Positions 14,183 through 18,049 of a stretch of DNA of 18,049 nucleotides are shown here, one piece after another (the first letter of the stretch is position 1; each line of letters starts with the position of its first letter). This DNA is from JBGPLJ01 sp041486385. GTDB taxonomy: Bacteria > Pseudomonadota > Gammaproteobacteria > Steroidobacterales > Steroidobacteraceae. The translations under genes were made by a program, and so were the position numbers. The DNA is taken from NCBI GenBank assembly GCA_041486385.1, contig JBGPLJ010000037.1:1-18049 (forward strand), read 5' to 3'. The notes beneath the pieces were generated by a model. It was given only the letters and a program-made list of their open reading frames with translations, searched no databases and had not been told where the DNA came from.

Positions 14183-15265
14183 ATGAGTGCCCCCACGGCC
14201 GTGCAGCCGGAAGCGAACAATTCGGCGTTCTACCTGCCGGATTTCTGCGCGACACGCACTGTCTTTGTGGTCGTGCTCATCGCACAGCTCGTGGCGCTTG
14301 TCCTCACGCTCGCGGGCGGCAATCGCGATCTGGATTTCTGGATCGAGCATGCACGCAATGGCGCCTTCCTGCTGTGGATCGCCCTCGGCACGGCCTTTGT
14401 GCTGTGCGCGGTGCGCAAGCAGCTCGCGAGACTTTCAATTGCGCGGGCATCGGCGCTGGTGCTCGCGCTCATCGTGGCGGTAACCGCGTTGATCTCGGAG
14501 CTTGCCTACCGCCTGGGGGAATCGTTCACGCAGCCCGGCACCGAGCTCGGCCAGCTTTTCCCCATAGAGCACGGCCCGTTTCTGCTGCGCGGCGCTCTCA
14601 TCAGTTTCATCATTGGTGCGCTCGCCCTGCGTTATTTCTTTGTGACCCATGAATGGCGGCGCAATGTCGAGATGGAAGCGCGCTCGCGCATTCACGCGCT
14701 GCAGGCTCGCATCCGGCCGCATTTTCTGTTCAACAGCATGAATACGATCGCGGCGCTCACCCGCAGCGACCCGCAAAAAGCCGAGGAAGCGGTCGAAGAT
14801 CTCGCCGATCTCTTTCGCGCCAATCTAAGCGAGGCGCGCGCCCAGATTCCGCTCAAGGAAGAGCTGGAAGTGGCGCGCATCTATCAGCGCATCGAAGAGT
14901 TGCGGCTAGGCGCCCGCCTCAAAGTCGAATGGCGCGTCAACGATGTGCCGATGCGCGCAATGGTGCCGAGCCTGCTCGTGCAACCGCTCCTGGAAAATGC
15001 GATCTATCACGGCATCGAACGCCTGCCTGCCGGCGGCACGGTGATCGTTGCGGGCGAGCGCAATGGGGACATGCTGCGCCTTTCGGTCGCAAACCCGATT
15101 CCTACGGATCCGCATCCCCGCGAGCGCGAAGGCAACCGCATCGCTATTGCCAATATTACGCAGCGCCTGGAGCTGGCGTTTCCGGGCCAGTCCGGCATCG
15201 AGACCACGCAAACGGCTGAAAACTATGTGGTCACACTGACCTTTCCCTGCATCGAGCTACCGTGA
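14183..15265 (+). CDS. algZ: LytS/YehU-type sensor histidine kinase, AlgZ (FimS)-like
   Basis: 360 residues. Four membrane helices lie at about 27-45, 60-77, 88-108 and 131-153. The cytoplasmic part is a His_kinase/LytS domain: phospho-acceptor His180 in IRPHFLFNSMN, N-box Asn272 in QPLLENAIYHGIE, and a divergent G-box GNRIAIANITQRLE (317-330). The N-terminal FYLPDFCATR and the overall layout match AlgZ/FimS, which in Pseudomonas acts with AlgR on alginate and type IV pili. The ATG directly abuts the preceding stop and has no separate Shine-Dalgarno, implying translational coupling. Its stop overlaps the start of the response regulator by four bases. The stimulus is unknown: there is no periplasmic domain of size, so sensing is probably within the membrane. 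Confidence 0.88.
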   Translation: MSAPTAVQPEANNSAFYLPDFCATRTVFVVVLIAQLVALVLTLAGGNRDLDFWIEHARNGAFLLWIALGTAFVLCAVRKQLARLSIARASALVLALIVAVTALISELAYRLGESFTQPGTELGQLFPIEHGPFLLRGALISFIIGALALRYFFVTHEWRRNVEMEARSRIHALQARIRPHFLFNSMNTIAALTRSDPQKAEEAVEDLADLFRANLSEARAQIPLKEELEVARIYQRIEELRLGARLKVEWRVNDVPMRAMVPSLLVQPLLENAIYHGIERLPAGGTVIVAGERNGDMLRLSVANPIPTDPHPREREGNRIAIANITQRLELAFPGQSGIETTQTAENYVVTLTFPCIELP

Positions 15266-16011
15266 GCGCGGCTCTCAAGATTCTGATCATCGACGACGAA
15301 CCGCCGGCGCGCGATCGTCTCAAGCGCCTCCTTGAAGAGCTCGATGAATGTCAGTTCGTAGGCGAAGGCGGCACCGGTCAGGAAGCATTGAAGCTTGCGG
15401 ATGAACTCAAGCCGGATGTCGTCCTGCTCGACATCCGCATGCCCGGCATGGACGGCATCGAAGCGGCGCGGCATCTCGCCGACTTCGAGGCGCCGCCGGC
15501 CGTTATTTTCACCACCGCCTACGATCAGTACGCACTCGATGCGTTCGAAACCCAGGCCGTGGGGTATCTCTTGAAGCCCGTTCGTCGCGAAAAGCTCGAG
15601 CGTGCGCTCGCGGGTGCCACGCGCCCCACACGCGCGCAGATGGCGAAGCTCGCCAGGATGAGCCCCACAGGCGCACGCCGCTCGCACATCGCGGTACGCA
15701 CGCGCGAGGAGCTGAAGCTCCTGCCGGTCGACGAGATCCGGGCCTTCATTGCCGATCAGAAATACGTGACGATCCGCCACCCGTCCGGCGAGCATCTCAT
15801 CGAGGAATCGCTCCGCTCGCTCGAGGACGAATTCAACCCGGACTTCGTGCGCATTCACCGCAGTGCGCTGGTGGCTTTACGACACATCGAAGCGGTCGAA
15901 CGGGTCGCGGACGGCGGTTATGCCGTGCGCCTGCGCGGGAGCGTCGAATCGCTCACAGTCAGCCGCCGCCTGGGCGGGGAGCTTTTGCGGCGCATTCGAG
16001 CCCGTGATTGA
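15262..16011 (+). CDS. algR: LytTR-family response regulator, AlgR-like
   Basis: 249 residues. The receiver domain covers 1-120 with acidic pocket Asp11/Asp12, phospho-acceptor Asp57 in VVLLDIRMPGMDG, Thr84/Thr85 and Lys105 in LLKPV. The LytTR DNA-binding domain covers about 142-245 (IAVRTREELKLLPVDEI, FVRIHRSALV). AlgR binds promoter repeats to control alginate, twitching motility and virulence in Pseudomonas; the regulon in this organism is unknown. The start is GTG in the four-base overlap GTGA with the kinase stop, so the pair is made in fixed ratio. An unrecognised gene follows on the same strand. Confidence 0.9.
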   Translation: MSAALKILIIDDEPPARDRLKRLLEELDECQFVGEGGTGQEALKLADELKPDVVLLDIRMPGMDGIEAARHLADFEAPPAVIFTTAYDQYALDAFETQAVGYLLKPVRREKLERALAGATRPTRAQMAKLARMSPTGARRSHIAVRTREELKLLPVDEIRAFIADQKYVTIRHPSGEHLIEESLRSLEDEFNPDFVRIHRSALVALRHIEAVERVADGGYAVRLRGSVESLTVSRRLGGELLRRIRARD

Positions 16012-16028
16012 TTACTGTGAGGCTGCTC

Positions 16029-16778
16029 ATGGAAAAGGAGCGGCCGAAGCGGTGGGATAGCCACCCGATGTTTGGAACGCAAGACGCGTACCCCATGGCC
16101 GCCCCCGACTCGCTCGCCGACACCATCCCGAATCCCGCCACCTGCGCCAAGCATCACTCTGAGCTCTCGGCGGTGAGATTCAGCCTGCTCGCCGTGATCG
16201 CGCGGGTCACCACGGAGCCGGCCACGCACATTGATTCCGTCGCCGCACTCGCGCGCAATCTCGAACGTGCCGTGGCGGTGCTTTCGAGCTCGAATCCCAT
16301 CGACTGCACGCGACGCTGGCTCACGGAGTCTGCGCGCGCCTGGGCAACGCTCGATGTCCTGTTCGCCGATGCCAAGGGCAAGGACGAGCGCGCAGCGCGC
16401 TGCGGCTGGCGCGGCGTAACGGGCGAACTCCAGGGTCACCTCAAGCGCGTTCTGCAAGTCGAATACTCGCACATGCTGACGGACGCCAACGGCGCACGGC
16501 AGGCGACGGAGCGACTGCGACGGGACTGCGACGAACTTTCGATCGATGTCGCCGCTGCCGATGCGCTGCGGCGCGCACTTGGCGACGCGGATATCGACGA
16601 GAAGGGCGATTGGTTTACGACGTACCTGCGGCAGAGCTTCGCGCTTGCCGAGTACATGCACCGCAATGTCCTCGGACTCAATCAGATCCTCACCGACCAC
16701 GAAGCCATGCGCTATGCCACCGCGATGAGCGGGGCGGTGCGTTGCGCCGCAGACCAGAAATCAGCCGAAAGCGCTTAG
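16029..16778 (+). CDS. Uncharacterised mostly helical protein downstream of algR
   Basis: 249 residues; I do not recognise the family. It is rich in Ala, Arg and Asp and predicted helical by eye (AVRFSLLAVIARVTTEP, VAALARNLERAVAVLSSS, ATERLRRDCDELSIDVAAADALRRAL, LRQSFALAEYMHRNVLGLNQIL). There is no signal peptide or membrane helix, so it is probably cytoplasmic. I chose ATG 16029 because GAGG (16019-16022) lies six bases upstream; ATG 16068 or 16095 would be shorter options, and the frame opens with TTG at 16008 inside the algR end. The 17-base gap after algR suggests the same operon. An antisense frame across the region is low-complexity, Arg-rich and not credible. Its TAG overlaps the TAA of the convergent deacetylase gene. 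Confidence 0.65.
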   Translation: MEKERPKRWDSHPMFGTQDAYPMAAPDSLADTIPNPATCAKHHSELSAVRFSLLAVIARVTTEPATHIDSVAALARNLERAVAVLSSSNPIDCTRRWLTESARAWATLDVLFADAKGKDERAARCGWRGVTGELQGHLKRVLQVEYSHMLTDANGARQATERLRRDCDELSIDVAAADALRRALGDADIDEKGDWFTTYLRQSFALAEYMHRNVLGLNQILTDHEAMRYATAMSGAVRCAADQKSAESA

Positions 16779-17659
16779 TCCTGCTTGCCGCGCAGAGATA
16801 TCTCGACTGTCGAGTCGCGCGTCACGAACGCGGCGACGCAGGCCCGCATTGTCTGCACGTGCAGATCGATGACCTTTGACAGCGGCTGCTGATAGCCGCC
16901 CGCCAGATTCCAGGCGAGTGGCACGCCGGCTAATTTGCCCGCTCGAAACACGGCTTCATCCCTCGCCCGCATCTGCTCGGTGGTGAGCACGCCGCCCAGC
17001 GGATCATCGATGTGTACGTCAGCACCCGCCTGATACAGCACAAGATCGAAGTCGTGAAAGCGCGCCGTCTCGCGCTCCAGGTATTCGAGATAGCGTTCCG
17101 CCTGTGCTGGCGTCGTGAACGAGCGGCCGAACGTGACGTTGTCGACTCGATCGCCGAGCTTTAGCTTCTCGATAATGTCGTCCGTGCCGTTCCCGTAGTG
17201 CATATCGCAATCAAGGATCATGATCCGGCGAACCTTGCCCTCGGCGAGCAAGCGCACGGCTGTCACCATCAAACCGTTGAATGTGCAGTAGCCGCCCGCA
17301 CTCGCGTAGTGCGCATGATGAAAGCCGCTGACCGGCGCGCACGCGATACCTTGATCGAGCGCGTGCCGCGCGGCGCAGAGCATTGCGCCGTTGGTGTAAT
17401 TGAGTGAACGCGCCACATCGACTCGCCGGTTGCCGAATCCGTTGTCGGCCCGGCACGCGAGCACGTCGTCGACGAAGGTCCGGTCATGCGCGGCCGCGAG
17501 CTCATCTGCGGTGGCCGGCACGACGGGTCGCAGCGCGATCGGGAGTCCGGCTTCCCGCCACGCCTTCACCACGAGCTTGGGCTTGCCGGCACTCGGGCTG
17601 AACGAGTCGCTGTCCGCGAGAACATTCGCACCATAGAAGACCGGTACCGCGTGGATCAT
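16775..17659 (-). CDS. Histone deacetylase-family amidohydrolase
   Basis: 294 residues. The arginase/deacetylase fold signatures are all present: His114-His115 in SGFHHAHY, GGYCTFNGL (122-130), zinc ligands Asp152 and His154 in LDCDMHYGNGT, Asp214 in QAGADVHIDDPLGG, and the transition-state Tyr256 in LAGGYQQ. Tyr replaces the second His of the usual DxHHG motif. Bacterial members remove acetyl groups from lysines, polyamines or small amides such as acetoin-related compounds; the substrate cannot be inferred. The start ATG 17659 overlaps the TGA of the reductase upstream (ATGA), so translation is coupled. Its stop overlaps the stop of the convergent gene on the other strand. Confidence 0.92.
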   Translation of the reverse strand: MIHAVPVFYGANVLADSDSFSPSAGKPKLVVKAWREAGLPIALRPVVPATADELAAAHDRTFVDDVLACRADNGFGNRRVDVARSLNYTNGAMLCAARHALDQGIACAPVSGFHHAHYASAGGYCTFNGLMVTAVRLLAEGKVRRIMILDCDMHYGNGTDDIIEKLKLGDRVDNVTFGRSFTTPAQAERYLEYLERETARFHDFDLVLYQAGADVHIDDPLGGVLTTEQMRARDEAVFRAGKLAGVPLAWNLAGGYQQPLSKVIDLHVQTMRACVAAFVTRDSTVEISLRGKQD

Positions 17660-18049
17660 TTCGCACCCTGGGCGGTCGAGTCCGGTGCATAGTCGAACGA
17701 ATCGAACAGCAATTCGTCCTGTGGCAGCCCCAGCTTCGGAAACTCAGCGCGAATGGCATCAACCATCGCCGGTGGGCCGCTCGCGTAAACCGTCGCGCCG
17801 CCAAGCGACTTCTCCTCGGCGAGAACAGTATCGTGTACCCAGCCCTTGTGGCCCGTCCATTGGTCCGCCGGTTCGGCGTGCGACAACACAGGACGATATT
17901 TGAGATTCGGATAGCGGCGCGTCCATTCCTCGACCAGCGCGTGCTCATAGAGATCCACAGGTCGCCGGGCGCCCCAATACAAATGAAACGAACGCTTCGA
18001 GCCCCGCTCGAGCGCGTGACGCAGCATTGCCTTGAGTGGCGCGAATCCG
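17656..18049 (-). CDS. Flavin/ferredoxin reductase-type NAD(P)H oxidoreductase, C-terminal part
   Basis: The gene runs off the right edge; about 130 codons are visible. The frame begins within GFAPLKAMLRHALERG, the start of the NAD-binding half of ferredoxin-NADP reductase-like enzymes. It continues with FHLYWGARRPVDLY and ASGPPAMVDAIRAEF, ending FDSFDY near the C-terminus. The endings SGPP and FDSFDY resemble CDP-6-deoxy-delta-3,4-glucoseen reductase-type and Fre-like proteins, which pass electrons from NAD(P)H through FAD, often to an iron-sulfur partner. An N-terminal 2Fe-2S domain cannot be checked. The internal ATG 18027 is not the start, because family residues continue before it. Its TGA overlaps the deacetylase start by four bases. 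Confidence 0.82.
   Translation of the reverse strand, partial: GFAPLKAMLRHALERGSKRSFHLYWGARRPVDLYEHALVEEWTRRYPNLKYRPVLSHAEPADQWTGHKGWVHDTVLAEEKSLGGATVYASGPPAMVDAIRAEFPKLGLPQDELLFDSFDYAPDSTAQGAK

Noticed and set aside
13292..14350. Antisense open frame of 352 codons over the dehydrogenase gene
   Set aside because: The plus strand has all motifs of the 3-hydroxyisobutyrate dehydrogenase family; the antisense product is His/Arg-rich and featureless.
15918..16700. Antisense open frame of 260 codons opposite the unknown gene downstream of algR
   Set aside because: It overlaps the end of algR, is Arg-rich and lacks a ribosome site. The plus-strand frame has a good ribosome site and operon spacing.

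Overview
The window is GC-rich, densely coded bacterial DNA. Several features suggest a gammaproteobacterium near the Xanthomonadales/Nevskiales/Steroidobacter group: an AlgZ/AlgR-type LytS/LytTR two-component pair, a comM–ubiK block divergent from a P-II gene (an arrangement I recall from Pseudomonas, where amtB follows), and a PEP-CTERM/exosortase system. The taxonomic call is inference; no rRNA or tRNA gene is present.

Layout. (1) 1-119: the tail of a cytochrome c5-like protein. (2) 147-5406: two large divergent genes with an 82-bp gap between their starts. The leftward gene encodes a SLOG-like nucleotide-binding domain followed by two separate two-helix membrane modules. The rightward gene encodes a DUF4062–nSTAND1-type NTPase–TPR protein of 1135 residues. 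Both architectures belong to the prokaryotic conflict/anti-phage repertoire, so this pair is the best candidate for an undescribed system here. (3) 5410-10218: a compact protein-sorting island. A PEP-CTERM protein with a nidogen-like body sits behind a sigma-54-type -24/-12 element and an upstream palindrome. It converges on prsT (TPR lipoprotein) and an exosortase fused to an EpsI domain. No exopolysaccharide genes are present. (4) 10293-12097 (minus): comM and ubiK; 12384-13196 (plus): a P-II regulator and a DUF4124 exported protein, with no amtB. (5) 13313-16778: a 3-hydroxyisobutyrate dehydrogenase-family gene directly abutting an algZ-like sensor kinase, overlapping algR, then an unrecognised helical protein. 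(6) 16775-18049 (minus): a histone-deacetylase-family amidohydrolase, translationally coupled to the end of a flavin/ferredoxin-reductase-type protein that leaves the window.

How the genes work together. In region 2, the likely logic is a TPR/STAND sensor paired with a SLOG-gated membrane effector. In region 3, the exosortase should process the PEP-CTERM protein at the inner membrane while PrsT assists the system. In region 5, the sensor kinase should phosphorylate AlgR at Asp57. No non-coding stretch exceeds 300 bases, and I saw no CRISPR array, insertion sequence, tRNA or rRNA.
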